52,251 bases of DNA from Acetobacteraceae bacterium. GTDB taxonomy: Bacteria; Pseudomonadota; Alphaproteobacteria; Acetobacterales; Acetobacteraceae. The stretch is from contig JAIYDS010000182.1 in NCBI GenBank assembly GCA_027487385.1, positions 1-52,251 on the forward strand. Direction: 5' to 3'. Shown here piece by piece: positions 17,040 to 25,291 of the stretch (position 1 is the stretch's first letter; each line of letters begins with the position of its first letter). The notes below the pieces were generated by a model that worked only from the letters and a program-made list of their open reading frames with translations, searched no databases and was not told where the DNA came from. The position numbers were made by a program, and so were the translations under genes.

Positions 17040-18159
17040 CGCGCTGCTTCGGCCGATCCACGACGCGGAGGCCTTCGCCGCCGAGCAGGAGCGGCTGGGC
17101 CAAGTCTGGACGCTGCTCGGCCTCGCCTCCGATGTGCCGCGCGAGAATGACTGGTTCCGCACCCGGCTGGGCGGGCGCTCGGTCTTCGTGCAGCGCTTCC
17201 CCGAGGGGCTGCGCGGCTTCGAGAATCGCTGCGCCCACCGTGGCTTTCCGCTGCGCCAGGCGGAGCACGGCCATGGGCCGATCCTCTGCGCCTTTCATCA
17301 CTGGCGCTATGATTCCGAAGGCCGGGCGGTGGGCATCCCGAATTGCCAGGACGGCTTCGGCGCCACCCCGCGCGAGATGAACCGCAGCCTCCAGCCATTG
17401 GATCTGGCCTGCTGCGGTGACCTGGTCTTCGGCCGCTTTCCGGGTGCGGGCCCCACGCTCGAAGCCTTTCTTGGCCCGGCCTTCGCGGTGCTTGCGGCAC
17501 TTTGCGGGGAATGGCGCGGCGCGCTGCGTGGCGGCCTGCCGGTCCGGGCCAATTGGCGCCTGCTGCAATGGATCAGCCTGGATGAATACCATCTGGCGGC
17601 GGTGCATCCGCGCAGCTTCGGCACCAAGGCCCGCTACCTGCCGCGCCGGGCCCTGAACTACACCCGCTTCGGCCCGCACAGCGCCTATTTCATCGGGGAG
17701 CATTCCGGCAGCATCGAGGATTGGGCCGCCAGCCTCGCCCGCGGCGGGCGGGATCCGGTCCCCTACCGGATCCTGCACCTGTTCCCCGACACCGCCATCC
17801 TGCTGCCGCCCGGCATTTCGGCCTTCGGGCAACACTTCCGCTACCTGGCGGTCCTGCGCAGCATTCCGCTGGCCCATGACCGGAGCGAGATCACGATCCG
17901 CATCCACCGCCACCGCGCCAGCGCCGAGGTCCATACGCCGCTGAGCCGTGCCTTCGACCTCTTCGAGCCGGTGCGCCTGCGGCTGGTGCGGTATCTCACC
18001 CTGCGGGTCCTGCGGGAGGATCGCGCCATTTGCGAGACGCTGCAGGCCGAAGCCCGGCAGATCCCGCCCGACCCGCCTCTCAGCGCCGCCGAGACCCGCA
18101 TCGCCTGGTTCAACACCGCCTATGCCGAAGCCATGGGCCGGGCGGATGCCGCGCCGTGA
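17029..18159 (+). CDS. Rieske non-heme iron oxygenase, alpha-subunit type
   Basis: 376 residues. The N-terminal Rieske domain binds [2Fe-2S] through Cys68/His70 (CAHRGFPL) and Cys87/His90 (CAFHHW). The C-terminal catalytic domain carries the mononuclear iron motif DEYHLAAVH (Asp185, His188, His193). No beta subunit, ferredoxin or reductase gene adjoins it. Such enzymes add hydroxyls to aromatic, steroid or aliphatic substrates. Beside a P450 and a sphingoid-type core, hydroxylation or desaturation of the lipid is plausible. It starts at an ATG with GGAGG upstream, inside the end of the GNAT gene, and ends in a GTGA overlap with the glycosyltransferase. Confidence 0.9.
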   Translation: MLDSALLRPIHDAEAFAAEQERLGQVWTLLGLASDVPRENDWFRTRLGGRSVFVQRFPEGLRGFENRCAHRGFPLRQAEHGHGPILCAFHHWRYDSEGRAVGIPNCQDGFGATPREMNRSLQPLDLACCGDLVFGRFPGAGPTLEAFLGPAFAVLAALCGEWRGALRGGLPVRANWRLLQWISLDEYHLAAVHPRSFGTKARYLPRRALNYTRFGPHSAYFIGEHSGSIEDWAASLARGGRDPVPYRILHLFPDTAILLPPGISAFGQHFRYLAVLRSIPLAHDRSEITIRIHRHRASAEVHTPLSRAFDLFEPVRLRLVRYLTLRVLREDRAICETLQAEARQIPPDPPLSAAETRIAWFNTAYAEAMGRADAAP

Positions 18160-19415
18160 CGCCCCTCGCCCTCGATATTTCGCGCCTGTTGTGGCGCGCC
18201 GTGCGCTCGGCCCCCGGCGGGATTGACCGGCTGGAACTCGCCATGGCGCGGCACCTGCTGGAGAACGAGCCCGGCACGCGCTTCGTCTTCACCGATGGCG
18301 GCGTGCTCCGCACGCTCAAGCCCGGCCTGGCCCGCCGGCTGATCGAAGGCGCGGCCCAGCGCTGGGCCGGCGATCCGCGTGATTCCGGCTGCCAGCGCGC
18401 CAGCGCCTATCTGGCCGGGCAGGAGGACGCCTTCCCGGCGGCGCGCTCCCGCCTCACCGACCGCCAGGTGCCGCTGGTGGATCTCGGGCGCAACCTGCTG
18501 GCCGGGCTGCTCTACCGGCGGGGTGGGCTCCGGGCGGAGGAGGCTGAAACCCTGGCCGGCACCGCCTATCTCAACCTGTCGCACCGCAACCTCGACAATG
18601 CGAAGCTCTTTGCCGCGCTGTCCCGTGCGGCGCATCTGCTCTGCTACCTGCATGACGACATCCCGCTGCGCACGCCGGGCCTGGCCGCGCCGGGGAGTGA
18701 CCAGCGCTTCCGCCGCATGCTGCGCCATCTGGGCGAGCGGCCGGTGCGGGTCGTCACCAATTCCGCCGCCTCGCGCGCGCGCATCCTGGAAAGCGCGGCG
18801 GCGCATGGTCTCCGGCTGGCGCGGGTGGAGATCGTGCCGCCGCCGGTCGGTTCCATCTTCACCGAGCGGAGCGGCCAGAGCCCCTCGGCCCAGCGCTTCT
18901 TCCTGGTGCCGGGGCTGCTGACCACCCGGAAGAACCTCGCCGTGCTGGCCGAGGCCTGCCGGCAGATGCCCCATTCCCATGGCTTCGACATCGTCTTCGC
19001 CGGCGCGCCGGGCCTGGATGCGGCCGAGGTGCTGGCCCTGCTGGACAACATCCCCCCTGGCATCCGCCTGCTGCGCGCCGAAAGGTTGAGCGACCACGCG
19101 ATGGCGCGGCTGATGCGCGCCAGTGTCGCGGTGCTGGCGCCTTCGCTGGAGGAGGGTTTCGACTATCCGGTGCATGAGGCGCTGGCGATGGGCGTGCCCG
19201 TCATCGCCTCGGACATCCCGGCGCATCGGGAATATGTGGCGGATTTCGCCGAATTGCTCGACCCGCGCGACGCGGCGGCCTGGAGCGCGGCGCTGGCGGC
19301 CTTTCTGTCCGGGGGCGCGCGCCATGCCGCTGCCCTGGCCGCGGCGCGGCGCTTCGCCACGCCCGCACCCGCCAGATTGCTGCGGAGCCTGACGGAACTG
19401 GCGCGCGCGCCCTGA
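18156..19415 (+). CDS. GT4-type (family 1) glycosyltransferase
   Basis: 419 residues with a GT-B fold signature: the C-terminal EGFDYPVHEALAMGVPVIASD segment contains the E-x7-E nucleotide-sugar motif of GT4 enzymes. The N-terminal half is less conserved. The GTG start at 18156 overlaps the Rieske stop (GTGA). It is the last gene of the operon; a hairpin follows three bases after its stop. Its place suggests that the final lipid is glycosylated, which would make it a glycolipid or the anchor of a longer glycan. The sugar cannot be deduced. Confidence 0.87.
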   Translation: MTPLALDISRLLWRAVRSAPGGIDRLELAMARHLLENEPGTRFVFTDGGVLRTLKPGLARRLIEGAAQRWAGDPRDSGCQRASAYLAGQEDAFPAARSRLTDRQVPLVDLGRNLLAGLLYRRGGLRAEEAETLAGTAYLNLSHRNLDNAKLFAALSRAAHLLCYLHDDIPLRTPGLAAPGSDQRFRRMLRHLGERPVRVVTNSAASRARILESAAAHGLRLARVEIVPPPVGSIFTERSGQSPSAQRFFLVPGLLTTRKNLAVLAEACRQMPHSHGFDIVFAGAPGLDAAEVLALLDNIPPGIRLLRAERLSDHAMARLMRASVAVLAPSLEEGFDYPVHEALAMGVPVIASDIPAHREYVADFAELLDPRDAAAWSAALAAFLSGGARHAAALAAARRFATPAPARLLRSLTELARAP

Positions 19416-19417
19416 CC

Positions 19418-19433
19418 GGCGCGGCATCGCGCC
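19418..19433 (+). terminator. Hairpin after glycosyltransferase operon
   Basis: GGCGCG-GCAT-CGCGCC, a perfect 6-bp stem two bases after the glycosyltransferase stop, followed about 35 nt later by a run of eight T. The T-run is too far away for a classic intrinsic terminator, so function is uncertain. The rest of the gap to 19662 is AT-rich and also holds a dyad CGATAG-N7-CTATCG at 19541-19559, but no gene. Confidence 0.4.
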
Positions 19434-19662
19434 TGAGAGAATCATTCAATGGATTGTTTTCAGACATTTTTTTTGGTTGCCTGGCAGGGTTGCCGGGTTG
19501 AGGGTGGGTCATCCGGCTGTGTAGCCTGTCAGCCGCTACCCGATAGACTTTCCCTATCGAAAACAGAGGAAGCGCGGATTGGTGCCAATGGCCAACCCCC
19601 GATAGCTTCCCAGTATCAGGACGGAATGAGCCGGACCTGAAATCCTCCGAGGAGACCATCCC

Positions 19663-20061
19663 ATGTCCAAGCGCCTCGCCCTCGCCGCCTTCGCCGCCCT
19701 CCCCATGGCTTTCGCCGCCGCCAGTGCCCAGGCCCAGCAGGCCCGCTTCTGCGACGGCCGCATCGTCGCCAATGCCTTTTACAGCAATGTGAACAGCACC
19801 AACCGGACCTCGGTGGTGACCTATTTCGTCCAGCTGCAAAGCACCGGCGATGCGATCCGCTATGCGGTGACCTTCGATCAGCGCCGGCAACTGCGCCCGC
19901 TGGCCACGGAAGCGCAGAGCGGCACGCCGGTGGCGACACTGGCCAGCTACCAGCAGGTGACCATCACGCTGGGCAAGCAGAGCTTCAACAACCCGGCCGG
20001 CACCGGCCAGCTGAGCCAGGCGGATATCGCCCGCTACACCACCGTCACCTGCCCGCGCTGA
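19663..20061 (+). CDS. Small secreted protein, paralogue A (unknown function)
   Basis: 132 residues with a clear Sec signal peptide (hydrophobic core, cleavage after about AQA at residue 24). The mature part begins QQARFCDGRI and ends in TVTCPR, with one cysteine near each end that could form a disulfide linking the termini. The body is rich in Thr, Val, Gln and Asn and looks beta-rich. The same layout occurs in the proteins at 22827-23189 and 51597-52004. It has a good SD (GAGGAG) before the ATG. I do not recognise a named family; an exported periplasmic or surface protein is as far as the sequence goes. Confidence 0.75.
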   Translation: MSKRLALAAFAALPMAFAAASAQAQQARFCDGRIVANAFYSNVNSTNRTSVVTYFVQLQSTGDAIRYAVTFDQRRQLRPLATEAQSGTPVATLASYQQVTITLGKQSFNNPAGTGQLSQADIARYTTVTCPR

Positions 20062-20091
20062 TGCGGGTGGCGCCGGGCCGCCTCCGGCGCC

Positions 20092-21267
20092 TCATGCCTT
20101 CTGCCAGCGCAGGAAGAGGGCGCAGCCCATCACCAGTGCTGCGGCGAAGGTGAGCAGCGCCGCGGCCACGCCCCCCAGGGCGGCGGCCGCGCCACTCAAC
20201 CCCTGCAACACCGCCGCCCCGCCAAAGAAGAAGATGTTCTGGGCGGAGAGCGCCCGCCCCGCTTCCTCCGGCCGCACCAGGCTGCGCAGCAGGGCGAAGC
20301 AGAGAATCTGGAAGGAGATGGTGGCGCCGAAGGCCACCAGCAGCAGCCCATCCGCCCAGGCCGGGAAGCCAAGCGGCCCGCCCAGCACGAGGAGGGTGAT
20401 ACAGCCCGCCGCGGCGAAATGCCCGCCCAGCAGCAGGCGCCGCAAATGCCCGAAGCGCCCGGCGAGCCACCCCGCAAAGGCCGGCCCCGCCACCAGGGTG
20501 AGGGTGCAGAGCAGCAGGAGATGCCCCGCCTCGATCCGCCCCATGGCCTTGATGTCCATCAGCCAGGGCCCGCCCCAAAGGCCGCGCACGCCCAGCACCG
20601 CGCCGAAGGAGACGAAGGCCAGCGCCATCAGCCCGCGCAGCCGGGGCGAGAGCGCGAAGCCCATCACCTCCCGCGCATTCTGCCAGATGCTGACCCGCGC
20701 GGCCTCGGCGGGTTTTTCATGCCGGACCGTCAGGAAGATCGCGAGCATGGCGCCGAGCGCCAGCGCGCCGCAGGCCCAGAAGCCCGCGCGCCAGCCCGAG
20801 ACCTCGACCAGCCAGGCCAGCGGCGAGGCGGAGAGGATCATCCCCGAATTGCCGAAGCCCTGGACCAGCCCGGCCCACAAGCCGAATTGCGCCTGCGGCA
20901 CGCCGCGCGCGGCATAGGTCATCGGGCACATCATCATCCCCGAACACGCCACGCCAAGGACGATCTGCGCCAGCAGCAGCGTCGCTGCGGAAGGCGCCAG
21001 CGCCGCCATGGCTGAGCCGATGACCGCGATGGCCATGAGCACCAGCGCCACCGGCTTCACCCCATAGCGGTCCAGCCCGACGCCGACCGGGATCATCGCG
21101 GCCGCAAAGGCCGCCGGGAAGGCGCTGGTGATGGCGGCCAGCGTCTCGGGGCTGATCGCGAGGTCGCGCGTCAGCACATCGGTCGCCACCGCCGGCAGGG
21201 TGCGCACCGCGTTGGAAAACACATGGCCCAGCGTCAGGGCCAGCAGCGGAACCGCGATGGGGTTCAA
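20092..21267 (-). CDS. MFS transporter
   Basis: 391 residues with about 12 hydrophobic segments in two halves. The loop between segments 2 and 3 reads GVGLDRYGVKP, the MFS motif A region. The TTG start overlaps the stop of the upstream D-lactate dehydrogenase-like gene as TTGA, so the two are translationally coupled. That suggests transport of the hydroxy acid that the dehydrogenase oxidises, such as lactate or glycolate, but this is inferred. The N-terminus is close to the first membrane segment, which supports this start. Confidence 0.85.
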   Translation of the reverse strand: MNPIAVPLLALTLGHVFSNAVRTLPAVATDVLTRDLAISPETLAAITSAFPAAFAAAMIPVGVGLDRYGVKPVALVLMAIAVIGSAMAALAPSAATLLLAQIVLGVACSGMMMCPMTYAARGVPQAQFGLWAGLVQGFGNSGMILSASPLAWLVEVSGWRAGFWACGALALGAMLAIFLTVRHEKPAEAARVSIWQNAREVMGFALSPRLRGLMALAFVSFGAVLGVRGLWGGPWLMDIKAMGRIEAGHLLLLCTLTLVAGPAFAGWLAGRFGHLRRLLLGGHFAAAGCITLLVLGGPLGFPAWADGLLLVAFGATISFQILCFALLRSLVRPEEAGRALSAQNIFFFGGAAVLQGLSGAAAALGGVAAALLTFAAALVMGCALFLRWQKA

Positions 21268-22658
21268 TTGCGGAACATCTTGCCCGGATTGAGGATGCCC
21301 TTGGGGTCCATCGTGGCCTTCAGGCTGCGCATCACGGCGATGGCCTCCATCCCGTGCTCCGTTTCCAGGAATTCGCGCTTGCCGATGCCGATGCCATGCT
21401 CGCCCGAGCAGGTGCCGCCGAGATCCAGCGCGCGCTGCACGATCTGCCGGTCCAGCGCCCAGGCGCGCTCCATCTCCTCGGGATTGCCCTCCTCGACCAG
21501 GATGATGGTGTGGAAATTGCCGTCACCCACATGGCCGACGATGGGCGCCTCGAAGCCGCTCGCCTCGATATCGGCCTTGGCGCCGAGCAGCGCTTCCGCC
21601 AGGCGCGAGATGGGGACGCAGACATCGGTGGTGATGCCGCGCTTGCCGGGCCGGTAGGCGATGCCGGCCCAATAGGCGTCATGCCGCGCCTTCCAGAGCT
21701 TGTTGCGCGTCTCGGCCTCACGCGCCCAGGCGAAGCCGGAGCCGTTGTGATCGGCGGTGATCGCCTCCACCGCCTCGGCCTGCTCGGTCACGCCGGCCTC
21801 GGTGCCGTGGAATTCGAGGAAGAGCGTGGGGACGGGCGCATAGCCCTCCAGCTTGGAATAGGCGATGCAGGCGGCCATCTGGACCTCGTCCAGCAGCTCG
21901 ATCCGCGCCACGGGAATGCCGAGCTGCATGACGGTGATGACGCTGTTCACGGCATCGGCGAGCGTCGGGAATTGGCAGACGGCGGCGCTCGTCGCCTCGG
22001 GGATGCCATGCAGGCGCAGGCGGATCTTCGTGATGATGCCGAGCGTGCCCTCGCTGCCGATGAAAAGCCGCGTCAGGTCATAGCCATTGGCGCCCTTGCG
22101 CGTGCGGCCGCCGGTGGTGATCACGCGGCCATCGGCCAGGACCACTTCGAGGCCCAGCACATTCTCCCGGATGGTGCAGTAGCGCACCGCATTGGTGCCG
22201 CTGGCGCGCGTGGCGCACATGCCGCCGATGGTGCAGACCGAACCTGGGTCCACCGGGAAGAACAGGCCCTGGTCGCGCAGGAATTCGTTGAGCTGCTGCC
22301 GGGTCACACCCGGCTCGATCAGGCAGTCCATGTCCTCGGCGTTCACTTCGAGGATCCCGGTCATGCGGCTGAGATCCAGCGTGATGCCGGCGCGCACCGG
22401 GTTGACATGCCCCTCCAGCGAAGTGCCGGCGCCAAACGGCGTCACCGGCACGTCATGCTGGTGGCAGAGCTTCAGGATCTCGCTGACCTCGGCCGTGGTT
22501 TCCACGAAGGCCACGGCATCGGGCAGGGTCGGCGTGGTCGTGTCCTCGCCGCGGCTGTGCTGCTGGCGGATGGCGTCATTGGTGCTCAGGCGGTCGCCCA
22601 GCAGGGTGCGCAGGGCGGCGATGACGGCATCCACAGGCCGGGGCGAGAGCGAGTTCAT
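21264..22658 (-). CDS. FAD-linked D-2-hydroxyacid dehydrogenase (D-lactate dehydrogenase/GlcD family)
   Basis: 464 residues. The PCMH-type FAD domain contains PFGAGTSLEGHVNP and GTNAVRYCTIRENVLGLEVV. The C-terminal oxidase domain has the HVGDGNFH metal-site motif and ends in GILNPGKMF. Length and motifs match cytochrome-linked D-lactate dehydrogenases; the FAD subunit of glycolate oxidase is close, but no GlcE/GlcF genes adjoin. The ATG at 22658 has GGAAGGAAG upstream; longer in-frame extensions run antisense to another gene and look non-coding. It forms a two-gene unit with the MFS transporter. Confidence 0.85.
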   Translation of the reverse strand: MNSLSPRPVDAVIAALRTLLGDRLSTNDAIRQQHSRGEDTTTPTLPDAVAFVETTAEVSEILKLCHQHDVPVTPFGAGTSLEGHVNPVRAGITLDLSRMTGILEVNAEDMDCLIEPGVTRQQLNEFLRDQGLFFPVDPGSVCTIGGMCATRASGTNAVRYCTIRENVLGLEVVLADGRVITTGGRTRKGANGYDLTRLFIGSEGTLGIITKIRLRLHGIPEATSAAVCQFPTLADAVNSVITVMQLGIPVARIELLDEVQMAACIAYSKLEGYAPVPTLFLEFHGTEAGVTEQAEAVEAITADHNGSGFAWAREAETRNKLWKARHDAYWAGIAYRPGKRGITTDVCVPISRLAEALLGAKADIEASGFEAPIVGHVGDGNFHTIILVEEGNPEEMERAWALDRQIVQRALDLGGTCSGEHGIGIGKREFLETEHGMEAIAVMRSLKATMDPKGILNPGKMFRN

Positions 22659-22723
22659 GGCACTTCCTTCCACACTCTCCGCATCATGCCCGGTTCCGTG
22701 CGGCAGGGCGATGCCCTGGCGTG

Positions 22724-22742
22724 CCATCGGCCGCGCCGATGG
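22724..22742. promoter_or_regulatory. Inverted repeat between divergent genes
   Basis: CCATCGGC-CGC-GCCGATGG, a perfect 8-bp stem in the 168-bp gap between the D-lactate dehydrogenase-like gene and a small secreted protein gene. The genes diverge, so an operator or leader structure is more likely than a terminator. Nothing else indicates a function. Confidence 0.3.
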
Positions 22743-22826
22743 CGGCGATGGAGGGCAAGCTGTTGCCGGGCCGGGCGGCGCCCGCGATGATCCCATCAGG
22801 CACCGCCCCCATGAAAGCCCCGCCCC

Positions 22827-23189
22827 ATGCGAATCCTCCCCCTTCTCACTCTCGGCCTCGCGCTTTCCGCCGGCACCGCCCAGGCGCAACTCGCGCAGTT
22901 CTGTGACGGGCGGATCAGCCTGGTGAATGTCACGCTCGATCCGCGCTCGGTGAGCGATGAGCGGCGGCCCTGGCTCTATTCCGGCAGCTTCACCAACGGC
23001 TCGGGCGGGGCGATCAACACGGTGCTGACCTTCACCGGGCCCTTCGGCACGATCAGCCAGGCCAATGCGCGCCAGCTCTCCATGACGAGCGGCTTCGTGA
23101 CCCAGACGCCCCTGGTGCAATGGCCGAAATCCATGGGCCAGCCCAATCTGAGCAACGTCGCGGCCGGCGTGCGCGTGGAGTGCCCCTGA
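22827..23189 (+). CDS. Small secreted protein, paralogue B (unknown function)
   Basis: 120 residues with a signal peptide ending near TAQAQ (about residue 20). The mature protein begins LAQFCDGRISLVNVTL and ends RVECP. The FCDGRI motif and the two terminal cysteines match the protein at 19663-20061, so the two are paralogues only 3 kb apart. The middle is rich in Thr, Ser, Gly and Asn. It begins 168 bp from the divergent D-lactate dehydrogenase-like gene. Function is unknown; a disulfide-closed beta domain in the periplasm or outside is inferred. Confidence 0.72.
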   Translation: MRILPLLTLGLALSAGTAQAQLAQFCDGRISLVNVTLDPRSVSDERRPWLYSGSFTNGSGGAINTVLTFTGPFGTISQANARQLSMTSGFVTQTPLVQWPKSMGQPNLSNVAAGVRVECP

Positions 23190-23266
23190 GGCGCGGCGCA
23201 GGTCTTACCAGCGCGGCACTTCCGTCCTAGCCTTCCCGCCTCGCATGCAACGCAGGAGGAAACGCG

Positions 23267-24031
23267 ATGGCGAACAAGGTCAAGGAAGCCTGGAAAGCGG
23301 GCAAGGCCGTGGTGAATGGGTGGCTCGCCATCCCCAATGCCTTCAGCGCCGAGATGTACAGCCAATGCGGCTGGGATTCCGTCACGGTGGACATGCAGCA
23401 TGGCGTGCAGGACTACCTCTCCTGCGTGGCCTGCTTCCAGGGCATCGCCGCCTCGGGCTCCGGTGCCACGCCGATGGTGCGCGTGCCGTGGAACGAGCCG
23501 GGGATCATCGGCAAGGTGCTGGATGCCGGCGCCTATGGCGTGATCTGCCCCATGGTGAACACGCCGCAGGAAGCCGCCAACCTGGTGCAGTTCAGCAAGT
23601 ATCCGCCCGGCGGCACGCGCTCCAACGGCCCGATCCGCGCCGGCGCCTATGGCTCCTCCGGCAATTACCAGGCGACGGCGAATGACGAGATCCTCGTCAT
23701 CCCGATGATCGAGACCAAGCAGGCGATCGAGAACATCGAAGCCATCCTCGATGTGCCCGGCATTGACGGCATCTATATCGGCCCCTCGGATCTCTCCTTC
23801 AGCTATGGCCTGACGCCGAAGCTGGATGTGGAGGACCCCTTCATCCTCGGCATCTACGAGAAGCTGCTGAAGGAGACCTCCAAGCGCGGCATCGCGGCCG
23901 GCCTGCACAATGGCACGCCGGAATACGCGAACCGCATGATCAAGATGGGCTTCAAGCTCGTCACCATCGCCAATGAAGTCGGCCTGATGGTGGGCGCGGC
24001 GAAGAACGCGGTGAAGGTCGCGCGCGGCTAG
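23267..24031 (+). CDS. HpcH/HpaI-type class II aldolase
   Basis: 254-residue TIM-barrel aldolase of the 4-hydroxy-2-oxoheptanedioate / 2-dehydro-3-deoxyglucarate aldolase family. Visible family motifs are GWDSVTVDMQHG near residue 36, PGGTRSNGP, the metal-site region IPMIETKQAIENI and the GIYIGPSDLSFSYG barrel strand. It would cleave or form a pyruvate aldol with a divalent metal. An AGGAGGAAA site precedes the ATG. It stands alone between a secreted protein gene and a family A repeat, so the natural substrate cannot be inferred from its neighbours. Confidence 0.88.
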   Translation: MANKVKEAWKAGKAVVNGWLAIPNAFSAEMYSQCGWDSVTVDMQHGVQDYLSCVACFQGIAASGSGATPMVRVPWNEPGIIGKVLDAGAYGVICPMVNTPQEAANLVQFSKYPPGGTRSNGPIRAGAYGSSGNYQATANDEILVIPMIETKQAIENIEAILDVPGIDGIYIGPSDLSFSYGLTPKLDVEDPFILGIYEKLLKETSKRGIAAGLHNGTPEYANRMIKMGFKLVTIANEVGLMVGAAKNAVKVARG

Positions 24032-24042
24032 GCCAACGGGCT

Positions 24043-24098
24043 GCGAGGGGCGCTGCCCCTCGCGCTCCCCGGCAAGAACCTCAGGTTCTTGCATCTCC
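24043..24098 (+). repeat. Two-hairpin intergenic repeat, family A copy 2
   Basis: Hairpin 1 is GCGAGGGGC-GCT-GCCCCTCGC (24043-24063). Hairpin 2 is AAGAACCT-C-AGGTTCTT (24074-24090), after the linker GCTCCCCGGC. It begins 12 bp after the aldolase stop and ends just before wecB. The stretch from the linker to GCATCTCCG is repeated almost exactly, inverted, at 32314-32350. It probably terminates the aldolase transcript. Confidence 0.7.
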
Positions 24099-24103
24099 GT
24101 TCC

Positions 24104-25246
24104 ATGGGATCACAGAAACCACTGGCCACGCCAAAGCACATCCTGTGCGTCCTGGGGACGCGGCCGGAAGCGGTGAAGATGGCGCCCGTCATCACCGCGC
24201 TGCGCCAGGAGCCCTGGGCGCGCGTGAGCGTGCTCAGCACGGGCCAGCATCGCGACATGATCGGCCAGATGCTGGGCATCTTCGGCATCACACCAGACCA
24301 CGCGCTGGATGTGATGCAGCCGGGCCAAAGCCTCGCCGAACTCACCGCACGGCTGCTGCAAGGGCTTGATCCGCTGCTGGCCGCGGCCCCGCCGGAGCTG
24401 GTGCTGGCCCAGGGGGACACCACCACGGTCCTCGCCACCGCCATGGCGTGCTTCTACCGGCAGGTCCCCTTCGGCCATGTCGAGGCCGGGCTGCGCACGC
24501 AGGACCTGGCCTACCCCTTCCCCGAGGAATTCAACCGCGTGGTCGCTGCCCGTATTGCCGCGCTCCATTTCGCGCCAAGCGAGGGCGCCCGCGCCAATCT
24601 GCTGCGCGAAGGCGTTGCGGCCGAGCGCATCCATGTCACCGGCAATCCCGTGATGGACGCGCTGCGCGAGGTGGCGAGCCGCCCCGATCTGCCGCCACCC
24701 GATCCGGCCAGCAGCGAGGCGCGCATGATCCTCGTCACTGTCCATCGGCGCGAGAATGCCGGCGACAAGCTGCGCCAGATCTGCGCGGCGATCGCAGCGC
24801 TGCACGCCGAATTCCCCGATGTGGAATTCGTCTGGCCGCTGCATCCCAACCCCGCCCTGCGCGCGGTGGTGCAACCCCTCCTGGGTACCCTGCCCCGCCT
24901 GCATCTGATCGGTGCGGTGGATTATCCGCGCATGGCCGCCTTGTTGAAGCATTGCCACCTGGTCCTCAGCGACAGCGGCGGGTTGCAGGAGGAAGCGCCG
25001 GCGCTGGGCAAGCCCATCTTCGTGCTGCGCGCGGAGACCGAGCGGCCCGAATTGGTCGAGGCTGGCTTTGCCCGCCTGGTCGGCCATGACACCGCGACGA
25101 TCCACACGGAAGTCGCCCGCTACCTGCGCGACCCCATGGCGGATGGCGGCTTTGCCAGCGGCCCTTCCCCTTATGGCGATGGGCAGGCGGCATCGCGGAT
25201 CGTGCGGCTCTGCGGCCTCTTCCTGGGCGCGGTTGCGCCGGGCTGA
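24104..25246 (+). CDS. wecB: Non-hydrolysing UDP-N-acetylglucosamine 2-epimerase
   Basis: 380 residues. It interconverts UDP-GlcNAc and UDP-ManNAc for surface polysaccharide. Family motifs: GTRPEAVKMAPVI at the N-terminus, STGQHRDM, QGDTTTVLA, HVEAGLRT, PFPEEFNR, TVHRRENAGD and SDSGGLQEEAPALGKP. The ATG at 24104 was preferred over an in-frame TTG five codons upstream, because that codon falls in the tail of the family A repeat. No other polysaccharide genes adjoin, though a glycolipid/capsule-type locus lies about 5 kb upstream; a link is speculative. Confidence 0.93.
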   Translation: MGSQKPLATPKHILCVLGTRPEAVKMAPVITALRQEPWARVSVLSTGQHRDMIGQMLGIFGITPDHALDVMQPGQSLAELTARLLQGLDPLLAAAPPELVLAQGDTTTVLATAMACFYRQVPFGHVEAGLRTQDLAYPFPEEFNRVVAARIAALHFAPSEGARANLLREGVAAERIHVTGNPVMDALREVASRPDLPPPDPASSEARMILVTVHRRENAGDKLRQICAAIAALHAEFPDVEFVWPLHPNPALRAVVQPLLGTLPRLHLIGAVDYPRMAALLKHCHLVLSDSGGLQEEAPALGKPIFVLRAETERPELVEAGFARLVGHDTATIHTEVARYLRDPMADGGFASGPSPYGDGQAASRIVRLCGLFLGAVAPG

Positions 25247-25291
25247 GAGCCTGTCCATCCTGGCCGCCCCGCACAGATGCAAGGTTTCCGC

